Origin: CALBPI01 sp039821645
Lineage (GTDB): Bacteria > Pseudomonadota > Gammaproteobacteria > Steroidobacterales > Woeseiaceae
Assembly: GCA_039821645.1 (NCBI GenBank)
Contig: JBCBNU010000035.1
Coordinates: 1 to 28,157 of the forward strand
DNA: 28,157 nucleotides
Direction: 5' to 3'
Shown: positions 1 to 8,915 of the stretch, piece by piece
How positions within the stretch are numbered: the first letter of the stretch is position 1
Layout: each line of letters begins with the position of its first letter
Made by a program: the position numbers and the translations under genes
Notes under the pieces: generated by a model
The model's database searches: none
Told to the model about the DNA's origin: nothing
What the model saw: the letters and a program-made list of their open reading frames with translations, nothing else

Positions 1-629
1 CGAAAGGTGCGGACTGGTTCCGGGATCTCGGCGTTGAGAACAGCGGCGGTACGGCGATTTTTTCAGTCTCGGGTCACGTCGAAAAACCGATGAACGTCGA
101 GTTGCCGATGGGCATTCCGTTCAAGGAGCTGCTCGAAATGTGTGGCGGCGTGTGGAAAGGGCGCAAACTGAAAGCGGTGATCCCGGGTGGATCATCCGTT
201 CCCGTCGTGCCTGGCGACATCATCATGGACTGCACGATGGACTACGATTCGCTGAAAGCAGCGGGCTCGTCGTTCGGTACCGGCGCGGTCATGGTCATGG
301 ACGACACCACTTGCATGGTGAGAGTTCTGCGACGTATCTCGCGGTTCTACATGGCTGAGTCGTGCGGACAGTGCACGCCGTGTCGCGAGGGCACGGGTTG
401 GATGTATCGCATGCTGACCAGCTTCATTGAAGGACGCGGAACCGAGCAAGACCTGAACCGGTTGCTGGACGTTGCGAACAAGATCGAGGGCCACACGATC
501 TGTGCGCTCGGCGATGCAGCGGCGTGGCCGGTACAGAGCTTCCTGAAGCACTACCGCCACGAATTCGAATACATGGTCGCGAACGGCGGCCGCAGTCTGG
601 TCGATGCACAGCCTGATAAGGCGGCGTGA
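1..629 (+). CDS. nuoF: NADH-quinone oxidoreductase subunit F, 3' part (5' end outside window)
   Basis: This is the C-terminal part of the NADH- and FMN-binding subunit of complex I, which takes electrons from NADH and passes them to the iron-sulfur chain in the cytoplasmic peripheral arm. The frame is open from base 3, so the gene continues upstream of the window; the first internal ATG (base 90) is not the start. Visible are the SLBB-like region followed by the N3 [4Fe-4S] motif ESCGQCTPCREG, with three of the ligands, and the distal fourth cysteine in ICALGD. These are hallmark NuoF residues. It ends with TGA at 627-629, 22 bases before nuoG, as expected for the E-F-G order of nuo operons. 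The 5' end, the nucleotide-binding glycine loops and the promoter cannot be seen here. Confidence 0.97.
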   Translation, partial: KGADWFRDLGVENSGGTAIFSVSGHVEKPMNVELPMGIPFKELLEMCGGVWKGRKLKAVIPGGSSVPVVPGDIIMDCTMDYDSLKAAGSSFGTGAVMVMDDTTCMVRVLRRISRFYMAESCGQCTPCREGTGWMYRMLTSFIEGRGTEQDLNRLLDVANKIEGHTICALGDAAAWPVQSFLKHYRHEFEYMVANGGRSLVDAQPDKAA

Positions 630-651
630 CTGTCATCGGTGAACATGAACT

Positions 652-2799
652 ATGAGTGACGACAACACGATCAAGCTTGAGGTCGACGGCCAGGAAGTTG
701 AGGCTCGTCGAGGCCAAATGTTGATTGAAGTGACCGACAAGCTTGGCGCCTACGTGCCCCGGTTTTGCTATCACGAAAAGCTCTCGGTAGCGGCAAACTG
801 TAGAATGTGCCTTGTCGAGGTGGAACGTGCGCCGAAACCACTTCCCGCGTGCGCGACACCGGTTGCTGATGGCATGAAGGTCTCGACGAAATCGCGCTAC
901 GCGATATCGGCGCAGCGTGCGACGATGGAGTTCCTGCTCATTAACCATCCGCTCGACTGCCCAATCTGCGATCAGGGCGGCGAGTGCGAGCTTCAAGATC
1001 TCGCCATGGGGTACGGCCGCGATATCTCGCGCTACACAGAGAACAAGCGTGTCGTTAAAGACAAGAATATCGGTCCGTTGGTTTCGACCGACATGACACG
1101 CTGCATTCACTGCACCCGATGCGTTCGATTTGGTCAGGAGATTCAGGGTATCCAGGAGCTCGGTACAACGGGTCGTGGCGAGAACATGCGAATCGGCACG
1201 TATATCGAGAAGAACGTTGACCACGAGCTGTCGGCCAACATCATCGATCTATGCCCGGTTGGTGCGTTGAACAATAAGCCGTATCGCTATAGCGCACGTG
1301 CTTGGGAAATGGTTCAGGAACCGATGATCGGGGCACACGATTGCGTGGGCTCGAATCTCTATGTGCACAGTTTGCGCGGTCGGGTCAAACGCGTCGTACC
1401 GCGCGGTAACGATGCGATCAACGAAACATGGATTTCCGATCGAGACAGGTTTTCCTACGAGGGCGTCTACTCCGATGCTCGTCTGAAGACGCCGATGCGC
1501 AAGTCAGACGATGACTGGGCAGAGCTGAATTGGGAGGACGCGTTGACGCTGCTCGCGAAGACTTTGGTCGAGGCGAACGGCGACGTTGGGTTCCTGGTAG
1601 CACCGACCGCAACACTGGAAGAGGGCTTCTTGCTCAATCGGATCGCAGCGCACCTCGGCAGTGCGGATATCGATTCCCGTCTGATGCAGCGTGACACAAC
1701 AAATCAGGACTTTGAGCCACTCGTACCAACTCTGGGCATAGCAATCGAAGACATCGAGCAGCAAGACCACATCCTGCTGGTTGGCGCGAGACTTCGCGAA
1801 GAGGCGCCGATCCTCGCGCACCGTGTTCGCAAGGCGACGCTCGCGGGCGGCACAGTGTCGACCATTGATTTTTCCGAGAGCGAATATTTGTTCGAACGCA
1901 CCTCGGCGGTTACCGGTGACTTGCTGGCGGAATTGCAGGATGTGCTCGCTGCTGTACGTGCCGAATCGGAGAACGGTTCGAACGCTGGGCGTATTGGTGC
2001 GGCCTTGCGCGACGCGGATCAGTCGTTGATCGTACTTGGCGTTGCTGCAAGATCGCATCCGCATTACTCAACCTTGCGAGAGATTGCAGCGGAGCTTGCA
2101 CGATTGACAGGCGCGACTCTGGGTGACGTCACCGATGGTCCCAACGCGGCGGGACTTGCGATGATGGGCGTGCGGCCGCATCGCGAGTTAGGTGGGGCAC
2201 AGCGCGATAAGCGTGGCAGGGCGGTAGCGGAAATGCTCAACGAGCCGCCGAAGGTGTTTGTTCTGTGGGGTGTTGATCCGGAAGTTGATCTCGGTGAGGT
2301 CTATCCTGCGGCAGCAGGCGCGCTGCGCAAGGCGGATACGGTGATTTCATTATCCCCCTTTTTTGATGATGCAATGGGTGACGCGGTGGATATCGCGTTA
2401 CCGATCGGCACCTTTGCCGAAACGGCGGGCACGTACGTGAACGTCGAAGGTCGGCAGCAGTCGTGGCACGGTGTGGCGTCTCCCGTTGGGGAGGCGAGAC
2501 CGGGCTGGAAATTGCTGAGAGCGCTGGGTGACTTGCTCGAGGTCGAGGATATCGCCTTCAACGACGCTGATTCGGTTCGGCATGCGGCGCTAGCTGCGCT
2601 CGAGGCTGCGGCACCGGTGATTGTAGATGCGCTGCCTCAGCCGTCTGATCCCACGACTACGGCAACAGTCAAGCCTCTCGAACGCGGTCTGTATGCGTGT
2701 GACCAGGTAGTGCGCCGAGCACATGCATTGCAGCAAACGCATGCGGCGCTCGGCCTGAAGCCCGAGACGTCGGCGGCCGACTTGGAGCAAAGCGCGTGA
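652..2799 (+). CDS. nuoG: NADH-quinone oxidoreductase subunit G (short form, 715 aa)
   Basis: This is the large iron-sulfur subunit of the complex I peripheral arm and carries electrons from NuoF/E toward quinone. The N-terminus has a ferredoxin-like [2Fe-2S] site (Cys39, Cys50, Cys53, Cys67). Next comes the His-Cys3 [4Fe-4S] site (His99, Cys103, Cys106, Cys112), then the second [4Fe-4S] site (Cys151, Cys154, Cys157, Cys201). The rest is a degenerate molybdopterin-oxidoreductase-like domain. The stretch after residue 220 holds only one Cys (HDCVGSNLYV), so the four-Cys N7 cluster of E. coli and Thermus NuoG is absent, as in mitochondrial and alphaproteobacterial types. At 715 aa it is much shorter than E. 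coli NuoG (about 900). ATG at 652 gives the expected N-terminus. The stop overlaps the nuoH start by four bases (GTGA). Confidence 0.97.
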   Translation: MSDDNTIKLEVDGQEVEARRGQMLIEVTDKLGAYVPRFCYHEKLSVAANCRMCLVEVERAPKPLPACATPVADGMKVSTKSRYAISAQRATMEFLLINHPLDCPICDQGGECELQDLAMGYGRDISRYTENKRVVKDKNIGPLVSTDMTRCIHCTRCVRFGQEIQGIQELGTTGRGENMRIGTYIEKNVDHELSANIIDLCPVGALNNKPYRYSARAWEMVQEPMIGAHDCVGSNLYVHSLRGRVKRVVPRGNDAINETWISDRDRFSYEGVYSDARLKTPMRKSDDDWAELNWEDALTLLAKTLVEANGDVGFLVAPTATLEEGFLLNRIAAHLGSADIDSRLMQRDTTNQDFEPLVPTLGIAIEDIEQQDHILLVGARLREEAPILAHRVRKATLAGGTVSTIDFSESEYLFERTSAVTGDLLAELQDVLAAVRAESENGSNAGRIGAALRDADQSLIVLGVAARSHPHYSTLREIAAELARLTGATLGDVTDGPNAAGLAMMGVRPHRELGGAQRDKRGRAVAEMLNEPPKVFVLWGVDPEVDLGEVYPAAAGALRKADTVISLSPFFDDAMGDAVDIALPIGTFAETAGTYVNVEGRQQSWHGVASPVGEARPGWKLLRALGDLLEVEDIAFNDADSVRHAALAALEAAAPVIVDALPQPSDPTTTATVKPLERGLYACDQVVRRAHALQQTHAALGLKPETSAADLEQSA

Positions 2800-3923
2800 C
2801 CCGAGTGCTTGCGTTGGTCGGCGCTTTGGCGCTGTCGGTTCCGGCGAACGCGGCGATTGAGCCGCCCGCATGGTTTGGGTTGCCGGATATCATCCGCTAC
2901 CCGGCGTGGGTAACGATCCTGATCGGCATGGTCACCATTGCATTGATCTTGTGCGTGGCTTACATGACTTACGCGGAGCGTAAAGTCATTGGTTACATCC
3001 AGAATCGTGTCGGCCCGAATCGGGTCGGGTTCAAGGGGCTGTTGCAGCCGTTTGCCGATGTCTTCAAGCTTTTGTTCAAGGAAATTGTGGTTCCAGCGAA
3101 CTCCAGTCGCTTCCTGTTCGTCATTGCGCCGCTACTCGCCATCACGCCTGCGTTCGCGACTTGGGCGGTGATGCCTATCTCCGATACCTTCGTTCTGGCT
3201 GATATCGATGCAGGGCTTCTGTACGTTCTTGCGCTGACATCGATGGGCGTTTACGGCGTGATTCTCGCGGGCTGGGCAACGAACTCGAAATACGCACTGC
3301 TGGGTGCGATGCGCTCGGCAGCACAGATCGTTGCCTATGAGATTGCAATGGGGTTTGCACTCGTTGGTGTTTTGATGGCCGCTGGCAGCTTGAACCTCGG
3401 TGACATCATCGAGGCACAGAGTGGCGGCACGCTGCACTGGTTCATGTGGCCGCTGCTGCCATTATTTGTCATCTATTTCATTTCCGGTGTCGCCGAGACC
3501 AACCGTGCGCCCTTTGATGTTGCGGAAGGCGAATCAGAGATCGTCGCGGGCTTTCATGTCGAGTATTCGGGCGTGGCTTTTGCGGTGTTCTTTCTTGCAG
3601 AGTACGCAAACATGATTCTCATCGCGGCGCTCACCGCGGTGTTGTTTGTCGGCGGCTGGTTGTCGCCGTTTGAGGGTCTTCTGGGTGCAGAGAGCTTCCT
3701 TGGGCAACCCAGTTTCTTCTGGTTTGCGTTGAAGACCTCGTTCTTCCTGTTCTGTTTCCTGTGGTTCCGCGCCACCTTCCCACGCTATCGCTATGACCAA
3801 ATCATGCGTTTGGGCTGGAAGGTGTTTATTCCGGTCACCATTGTGTGGATCGGCGTTGAAGCGGTATTGATCTGGAAGCAGTGGGGTTGGTGGTGGCCCG
3901 AAATGAACGTAGTCGCGGGATGA
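2796..3923 (+). CDS. nuoH: NADH-quinone oxidoreductase subunit H
   Basis: This is the membrane subunit at the junction of the peripheral arm and membrane arm, and it forms much of the quinone-binding cavity. It has 375 aa with about eight or nine hydrophobic helices. Family signatures include AERKVIGYIQNRVGPNRVG, the acidic loop AETNRAPFDVAEGESEIVAG and FRATFPRYRYDQIMRLGWK. The start is GTG, overlapping the nuoG stop as GTGA, which suggests translational coupling. The first 25 residues look like a cleavable Sec signal peptide: MTR, then a run of Leu/Ala/Val, then PANA before AIEPPAW. This precedes the usual first helix and makes the protein longer than the common 325-350 aa. No in-frame ATG offers a better start before the first conserved helix. 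Confidence 0.96.
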   Translation: MTRVLALVGALALSVPANAAIEPPAWFGLPDIIRYPAWVTILIGMVTIALILCVAYMTYAERKVIGYIQNRVGPNRVGFKGLLQPFADVFKLLFKEIVVPANSSRFLFVIAPLLAITPAFATWAVMPISDTFVLADIDAGLLYVLALTSMGVYGVILAGWATNSKYALLGAMRSAAQIVAYEIAMGFALVGVLMAAGSLNLGDIIEAQSGGTLHWFMWPLLPLFVIYFISGVAETNRAPFDVAEGESEIVAGFHVEYSGVAFAVFFLAEYANMILIAALTAVLFVGGWLSPFEGLLGAESFLGQPSFFWFALKTSFFLFCFLWFRATFPRYRYDQIMRLGWKVFIPVTIVWIGVEAVLIWKQWGWWWPEMNVVAG

Positions 3924-3927
3924 TCAT

Positions 3928-4416
3928 ATGAGCGCTGTTCGAAATTTTGCAAAAACCTTTTTCCTGACTGAATTGGTCAAAGGCCTGGCGCTGACCGGTC
4001 GCAATTTGTTCAAGCGTAAGGTGACGCTGAACTATCCGGAGGAAAAGGCGCCGCAGTCGCCGAGATTTCGCGGGTTGCATGCGCTGCGTCGCTACGCAAA
4101 CGGCGAGGAGCGCTGTATCGCTTGCAAACTGTGCGAGGCGGTTTGCCCGGCCTTGGCGATCACGATTGAGTCTGATGTCAGTCAGGACGGCACACGCCGT
4201 ACAACGCGTTACGACATCGATCTGTTCAAGTGCATCTACTGCGGCTTTTGTGAGGAAGCGTGTCCGGTCGATGCCATCGTCGAAACGAGAATTCATGAAT
4301 ACCACATGGAAAATCGTGGCGAGAACATCATGACTAAAGACAAGTTGCTAGCGGTTGGCGAGCGTTACGAGACGATGATCGCTGCCGACAAGACTGCTGA
4401 TTCGACTTACAGATAA
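3928..4416 (+). CDS. nuoI: NADH-quinone oxidoreductase subunit I
   Basis: This 162-aa ferredoxin-like subunit carries clusters N6a and N6b and passes electrons toward N2 in NuoB. Two classical [4Fe-4S] motifs are visible: CIACKLCEAVCP (Cys63, 66, 69, 73) and CIYCGFCEEACP (Cys102, 105, 108, 112). An N-terminal amphipathic stretch (TELVKGLALTGRNLF) probably lies on the membrane. Length and spacing match the family. ATG at 3928 lies four bases after the nuoH stop, and a GGGA just upstream could act as a weak ribosome binding site. The gene is in the usual H-I-J order. Confidence 0.97.
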   Translation: MSAVRNFAKTFFLTELVKGLALTGRNLFKRKVTLNYPEEKAPQSPRFRGLHALRRYANGEERCIACKLCEAVCPALAITIESDVSQDGTRRTTRYDIDLFKCIYCGFCEEACPVDAIVETRIHEYHMENRGENIMTKDKLLAVGERYETMIAADKTADSTYR

Positions 4417-4437
4417 CAGACCGAAATAAATGCGAGT

Positions 4438-4454
4438 GGCGCGCAGTCCGCGCC
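4438..4454 (+). other. GC-rich hairpin between nuoI and nuoJ
   Basis: In the 51-base nuoI-nuoJ gap, GGCGCG at 4438-4443 and CGCGCC at 4449-4454 form a perfect 6-bp stem with a 5-base loop. There is no T-run, so it is not a normal terminator. It ends just before the GGGGA ribosome binding site of nuoJ and could affect mRNA processing or nuoJ translation; that role is a guess. Confidence 0.4.
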
Positions 4455-4467
4455 TGGGGATGACAAC

Positions 4468-5070
4468 GTGTTGGTGACCCTTTTGTTCTACACGTTTGCT
4501 GCCATACTGGTTGGGGCAGCAATCGGTGTAGTGGCCTCCAGAAACCCGGTGCACGCCGTGATGTTTCTGGTGTTGGCGTTTTTTAATAGCGCCGTTTTGT
4601 GGTTGTTGCTGGAAGCGGAGTTTCTAGCGATCGCTCTGGTGCTCGTCTACGTCGGTGCCGTCATGGTGCTGTTCCTTTTTGTTGTGATGATGCTCGATAT
4701 CAATGTAGAGGTCCTTCGAGAGGGTTTCACGCGCTATATGCCGATCGGGTTGATCGTGGCGTTAATCATGATTGTAGAGCTTGGCCAGGTGATTTGGGTG
4801 CGCAGCTGGGGCATCTCGACGATGACTGATGCGCCGCCTCTGCCAGAGGGGTACAGCAACACTAGAGCTTTGGGAGAGGTGCTCTACACCGAGCACGTGT
4901 TTGCGTTCGAGATGGCTTCAGTCATTTTGCTGCTCGCGATTGTTGCGGCGATTACGCTGACCATGCGCAAGCGGCCGGGACTGAAAGTTCAGAACGTCGC
5001 GAAGCAGGTTGCGGTGCGTCGTGAAGATCGTATTCAGCTTGTCAGCATGTCAGCGGATGAGAAGCAATGA
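4468..5070 (+). CDS. nuoJ: NADH-quinone oxidoreductase subunit J
   Basis: This 200-aa membrane subunit of complex I has about five hydrophobic helices. The family-typical segment LEAEFLAIALVLVYVGAVMV is followed by LFLFVVMMLDIN, the region of the conserved pi-bulge helix TM3, and the tail is polar. The start is GTG at 4468, preceded by GGGGA at about 8 bases. TTG 4471 and GTG 4474 are close in-frame alternatives and would change only two residues. The stop overlaps the nuoK start as ATGA. Confidence 0.95.
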   Translation: MLVTLLFYTFAAILVGAAIGVVASRNPVHAVMFLVLAFFNSAVLWLLLEAEFLAIALVLVYVGAVMVLFLFVVMMLDINVEVLREGFTRYMPIGLIVALIMIVELGQVIWVRSWGISTMTDAPPLPEGYSNTRALGEVLYTEHVFAFEMASVILLLAIVAAITLTMRKRPGLKVQNVAKQVAVRREDRIQLVSMSADEKQ

Positions 5071-5375
5071 GCATCGGCCTCCAGCACTACCTTACGCTGT
5101 CCGCAATTCTGTTTTCCATCAGTGTTGCGGGTATCTTCATTAATCGTCGCAACATTATCGTGTTGCTGATGTGTATCGAGCTGATGTTGCTGGCGGTGAA
5201 CTTCAACTTCATCGCGTTCTCTCGTTACCTCGGTGATACCGCAGGGCAGGTTTTCGTGTTCTTTATCCTGACGGTGGCTGCTGCAGAGGCGGCCATTGGT
5301 TTGGCGATTCTTGTTGTGCTGTTCCGGAACCGACGCAGCATCAATGTGGAAGAGCTTAACGAGATGCGGGGGTAG
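5067..5375 (+). CDS. nuoK: NADH-quinone oxidoreductase subunit K
   Basis: This is a small 102-aa membrane subunit of complex I with three transmembrane helices, related to the MrpC subunit of antiporters. The conserved membrane glutamates sit in LLMCIELMLLAVNFNF and in VAAAEAAIGLAILV, the two positions known to be important for proton translocation. The length is exactly that of the family. ATG 5067 overlaps the nuoJ stop by four bases. The stop at 5373-5375 is followed closely by the nuoL ribosome binding site. Confidence 0.96.
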   Translation: MSIGLQHYLTLSAILFSISVAGIFINRRNIIVLLMCIELMLLAVNFNFIAFSRYLGDTAGQVFVFFILTVAAAEAAIGLAILVVLFRNRRSINVEELNEMRG

Positions 5376-5379
5376 GTAC

Positions 5380-7344
5380 ATGCAATCAACGCATCTCACC
5401 ATAGTTTTGGCACCATTGGTCGCGTCAGCAATTGCGGGGCTGTTTGGCCGGCAAATCGGACGTACGGCGGCGCACGTGATCACGATCGCTGCGGTCGGGC
5501 TCAGTTGCTACCTTTCGTTTCGCGTGCTCGCCTATGTCGGTCTCGGTGGTGCTGCCGAGAATTACACACTGTACACCTGGGCAGTAACTGACGGTCTTCG
5601 TATGGAGATCGGCTTCCTGATCGATCGGCTCACCGCGATGATGATGTTTGTGGTGACGTTCGTGTCGCTGATGGTGCATATCTATACGATTGGATACATG
5701 CGAGAGGACCCTGGATACCAGCGGTTCTTCAGCTACATCAGTTTGTTTACGTTTGCGATGCTAATGCTCGTGATGTCGAACAACTTCCTGCAGCTGTTTT
5801 TTGGTTGGGAAGCCGTAGGTTTGGTTTCTTATCTCCTGATTGGTTTTTACTACAAGAAGCCGACGGCGATTCTCGCGAACCTTAAAGCGTTTCTCGTGAA
5901 TCGCGTCGGAGATTTCGGGTTCTTGCTCGGAATCGCTGGCATCGTCGCGCTCACAGGTTCGCTGGACTACGCGTTCGTGTTCGCGTCGGCGCCCTCACTG
6001 GCCAACGAGACCATTGCCGTCTGGGGCGACACCCCATGGCATGCGCTAACGGTTATTTGTGTGCTGTTGTTCATCGGTGCGATGGGTAAGTCTGCGCAAG
6101 CACCTCTGCACGTTTGGTTGCCGGACTCTATGGAAGGTCCAACGCCTATTTCGGCTTTGATCCATGCGGCCACGATGGTTACCGCCGGAATATTTATGGT
6201 GGCTCGGATGTCGCCATTGTTTGAGCTTGCACCAGGTGCCTTGGAATTCATTCTGGTGGTGGGTGCGATTACCGCCTTCTTCATGGGGCTGCTCGGGATC
6301 ATTCAAAACGACATCAAACGCGTCGTTGCATATTCCACATTGTCACAGTTGGGTTACATGACCGTCGCGCTCGGCGCCTCAGCGTACGCCGCAGGCGTTT
6401 TTCACTTGATGACTCACGCGTTCTTTAAAGCACTACTGTTCCTTGCAGCAGGTTCGGTCATCATCGCGATGCATCATGAGCAGGACATTCGCAAGATGGG
6501 TGGGTTGCGCAAATACATGCCGATCACCTACGTGACATCACTGATCGGCACGCTCGCCTTGATCGGCTTCCCGTTCACATCAGGCTTCTTCTCGAAAGAT
6601 GCCTTGATCGAAGCGGTTGCTGAAGCTGGGCACCTGCGCCATGCCTGGCCCTACACGCTTGCCTACTGGAGCGTGCTCACCGGCGTCTTCGTCACCTCGC
6701 TGTATTCGTTCCGTCTGCTGTTTGTGGTCTTCCACGGAAAGCCTCGCATGGATGAACACACACGTGAGCATCTCAAGGAGAGTCCATGGGTCGTGACAGT
6801 GCCGTTGGTACTGCTCGCGATTCCGTCGCTGTTTATCGGCTACGTCACGATTCAGCCGATGCTTTTCGGGTATTTCTTCGACGGCGCGATCGTGCCTGCC
6901 GCTGCTACGGATCCATTGCTGGTCATGGGGGATCACTGGCACGGACCTGTCGCATTCGTTGTCCATGCGCTGCAGGGCCCGGCAGTCTGGCTCGCGTTTG
7001 CCGGCGCCTTCACAGCTTGGTTTATCTGGATGAAACGTCCGTCGATTGCGGTTGCGGCACGTGAGCGCTTCTCGGCGATTTACCGACTTCTTGAAAACAA
7101 GTACTACGCCGATGACTTGTGGCTGAAGGGCTTTGCAGGAAGCGGCCGCTGGCTCGGCAAAGGGCTCTGGAAAGTTGGTGACCAGGCACTGATCGACGGT
7201 GTCGTGGTTAACGGCAGCGCCGGATTCGTAGCCGCAACGGCTGGCGTCTTGCGTCGCCTGCAGGCGGGCTATTTGTACGTCTACGCATTCGCAATGGTAA
7301 TTGGACTGACTGCTTTGCTCGGCTGGTTGCTGTATAGCGCCTGA
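5380..7344 (+). CDS. nuoL: NADH-quinone oxidoreductase subunit L
   Basis: This is the distal antiporter-like proton-pumping subunit of the complex I membrane arm, 654 aa, with many transmembrane helices and a long C-terminal region that corresponds to the lateral helix and final helices. Motifs include the helix-5 glutamate in FFGWEAVGLVSYLLIGFYY, the segment GKSAQAPLHVWLPDSMEGP and the lysine-bearing QNDIKRVVAYSTLSQLGYM. ATG 5380 is chosen because it lies four bases after the nuoK stop and is preceded by GGGGG/AGGT. The reading frame stays open upstream to 5296, but that extension overlaps nuoK and has no family resemblance. Confidence 0.97.
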   Translation: MQSTHLTIVLAPLVASAIAGLFGRQIGRTAAHVITIAAVGLSCYLSFRVLAYVGLGGAAENYTLYTWAVTDGLRMEIGFLIDRLTAMMMFVVTFVSLMVHIYTIGYMREDPGYQRFFSYISLFTFAMLMLVMSNNFLQLFFGWEAVGLVSYLLIGFYYKKPTAILANLKAFLVNRVGDFGFLLGIAGIVALTGSLDYAFVFASAPSLANETIAVWGDTPWHALTVICVLLFIGAMGKSAQAPLHVWLPDSMEGPTPISALIHAATMVTAGIFMVARMSPLFELAPGALEFILVVGAITAFFMGLLGIIQNDIKRVVAYSTLSQLGYMTVALGASAYAAGVFHLMTHAFFKALLFLAAGSVIIAMHHEQDIRKMGGLRKYMPITYVTSLIGTLALIGFPFTSGFFSKDALIEAVAEAGHLRHAWPYTLAYWSVLTGVFVTSLYSFRLLFVVFHGKPRMDEHTREHLKESPWVVTVPLVLLAIPSLFIGYVTIQPMLFGYFFDGAIVPAAATDPLLVMGDHWHGPVAFVVHALQGPAVWLAFAGAFTAWFIWMKRPSIAVAARERFSAIYRLLENKYYADDLWLKGFAGSGRWLGKGLWKVGDQALIDGVVVNGSAGFVAATAGVLRRLQAGYLYVYAFAMVIGLTALLGWLLYSA

Positions 7345-7368
7345 GCCTGATTTCGGATTCGAACGATA

Positions 7369-8898
7369 ATGACAACCAATAATTTATTGAGTCTGTTGAT
7401 CTGGCTCCCGATCGTTGCAGGCTTTGCTGTGCTGCTGATCGGTGATGGAGGCGACCGTACGTCATCGCGCGCGTCTGCGATGCGCTGGTTCTCACTCGTA
7501 GCGTCACTTGTGATTGCCGTATTCTCGCTGCCTTTGCTACTCGAATTTGATCGGACGACGGCTGCGATGCAGTTCATCGAGCAACGGCCGTGGGTGCCAC
7601 GCTTCAATGCGGACTATTTTCTCGGAGTTGATGGCCTGTCGGCGCCTCTGATTCTGCTGACAACATTCATCACCCCGCTGGTTTTGATCTCAGCGTGGGA
7701 GGTCATCGAGACTCGTAGCGCGCAGTACTTCGCGGCTTTTTTGATTCTCGAAGGCTTGATGATCGGCGTGTTCTGCGCGCTCGACGCGATGTTGTTTTAC
7801 GTTTTCTGGGAAGCCATGTTGGTGCCGATGTTCCTGATCATTGGCATCTGGGGCGGCAAGCGAAGAATCTACGCGACGATCAAATTCTTCCTGTACACCT
7901 TCCTCGGCTCGGTGTTCATGCTCGTCTCATTGATCTACCTCTACACCAGAACCGGTAGCTACGACTTACTGGAATTCCATAAAGCGCCGATCGGAGAGAC
8001 AGCACAGACCCTGATCTTCCTGTCATTCCTTGCGGCCTTTGCGGTAAAGGTGCCGATGTGGCCGGTGCACACTTGGTTGCCCGACGCGCACGTGGAGGCG
8101 CCGACCGGCGGTTCGGTGGTGCTTGCAGCGATCATGTTGAAGATGGGTGGTTACGGTTTTGTCCGTCTTTCGCTGCCGATTACGCCCGATGCGAGTGGCA
8201 GTCTTGCATGGCTGCTGATCGCGATATCGCTGGTTGCAGTCGTATACATCGGTTTGGTTGCGCTTGTGCAATCGGACATGAAGAAATTGATTGCGTACTC
8301 GTCGATCGCCCATATGGGGTTTGTGACGCTTGGCTTCTTCTTGTTCTGGAGCATCCTGTCCAATACCGGCAGCGCTGACGGTGCGGCTCTCGGCATCACG
8401 GGCGCGATGATTCAGATGATTTCGCACGGTTTGATCAGTGGCGCGATGTTCCTGTGTGTAGGGGTCATGTACGACCGGATGCACAGCCGCAATATTGCCG
8501 ACTATGGCGGTGTCGTCAACACAATGCCGTGGTTCGCCGCTTTCATGGTGCTGTTCGCGATGGCCAACGCCGGGTTGCCAGGCACGTCGGGTTTCGTTGG
8601 CGAGTTCATGGTGATTCTGGCGAGCTTCAAGGCGAACTTCTGGGTTGCGCTGTTGGCCGCGACGACATTGATTCTCGGTGCCTCGTATACCTTGTGGATG
8701 GTCAAACGTGTGCTGTTTGGCGAAGTCGCCAACGACAATGTGGCCGCGCTAAAAGATCTGAATGGTCGCGAGTTTTTGATGCTGACGATTCTGGCAGTTG
8801 GGGTCTTGGTGCTCGGTGTATGGCCTGAGCCACTGGTGCAAATGATGCAGCCGAGCGTAGATGCATTGGTCGACCATATCGGTCGTAGCAAGCTTTGA
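7369..8898 (+). CDS. nuoM: NADH-quinone oxidoreductase subunit M
   Basis: This is the second antiporter-like proton-pumping subunit, 509 aa, of the usual length. The helix-5 glutamate lies in VFWEAMLVPMFLIIGIWGG. The half-helix region reads VPMWPVHTWLPDAHVEAPTG, and the conserved lysine helix includes QSDMKKLIAYSSIAHMGF. It begins 24 bases after nuoL. The ATG has no clear Shine-Dalgarno sequence, so coupling to nuoL translation is possible. The stop at 8896-8898 is 17 bases before the chosen nuoN start. Confidence 0.97.
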   Translation: MTTNNLLSLLIWLPIVAGFAVLLIGDGGDRTSSRASAMRWFSLVASLVIAVFSLPLLLEFDRTTAAMQFIEQRPWVPRFNADYFLGVDGLSAPLILLTTFITPLVLISAWEVIETRSAQYFAAFLILEGLMIGVFCALDAMLFYVFWEAMLVPMFLIIGIWGGKRRIYATIKFFLYTFLGSVFMLVSLIYLYTRTGSYDLLEFHKAPIGETAQTLIFLSFLAAFAVKVPMWPVHTWLPDAHVEAPTGGSVVLAAIMLKMGGYGFVRLSLPITPDASGSLAWLLIAISLVAVVYIGLVALVQSDMKKLIAYSSIAHMGFVTLGFFLFWSILSNTGSADGAALGITGAMIQMISHGLISGAMFLCVGVMYDRMHSRNIADYGGVVNTMPWFAAFMVLFAMANAGLPGTSGFVGEFMVILASFKANFWVALLAATTLILGASYTLWMVKRVLFGEVANDNVAALKDLNGREFLMLTILAVGVLVLGVWPEPLVQMMQPSVDALVDHIGRSKL

Positions 8899-8915
8899 GT
8901 GGGGCGGATCGATTC

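Noticed and set aside
5296..5379. Upstream extension of the nuoL frame giving a longer protein.
   Set aside because: It overlaps nuoK in another frame and is unlike NuoL. ATG 5380 has a ribosome binding site and the family N-terminus.
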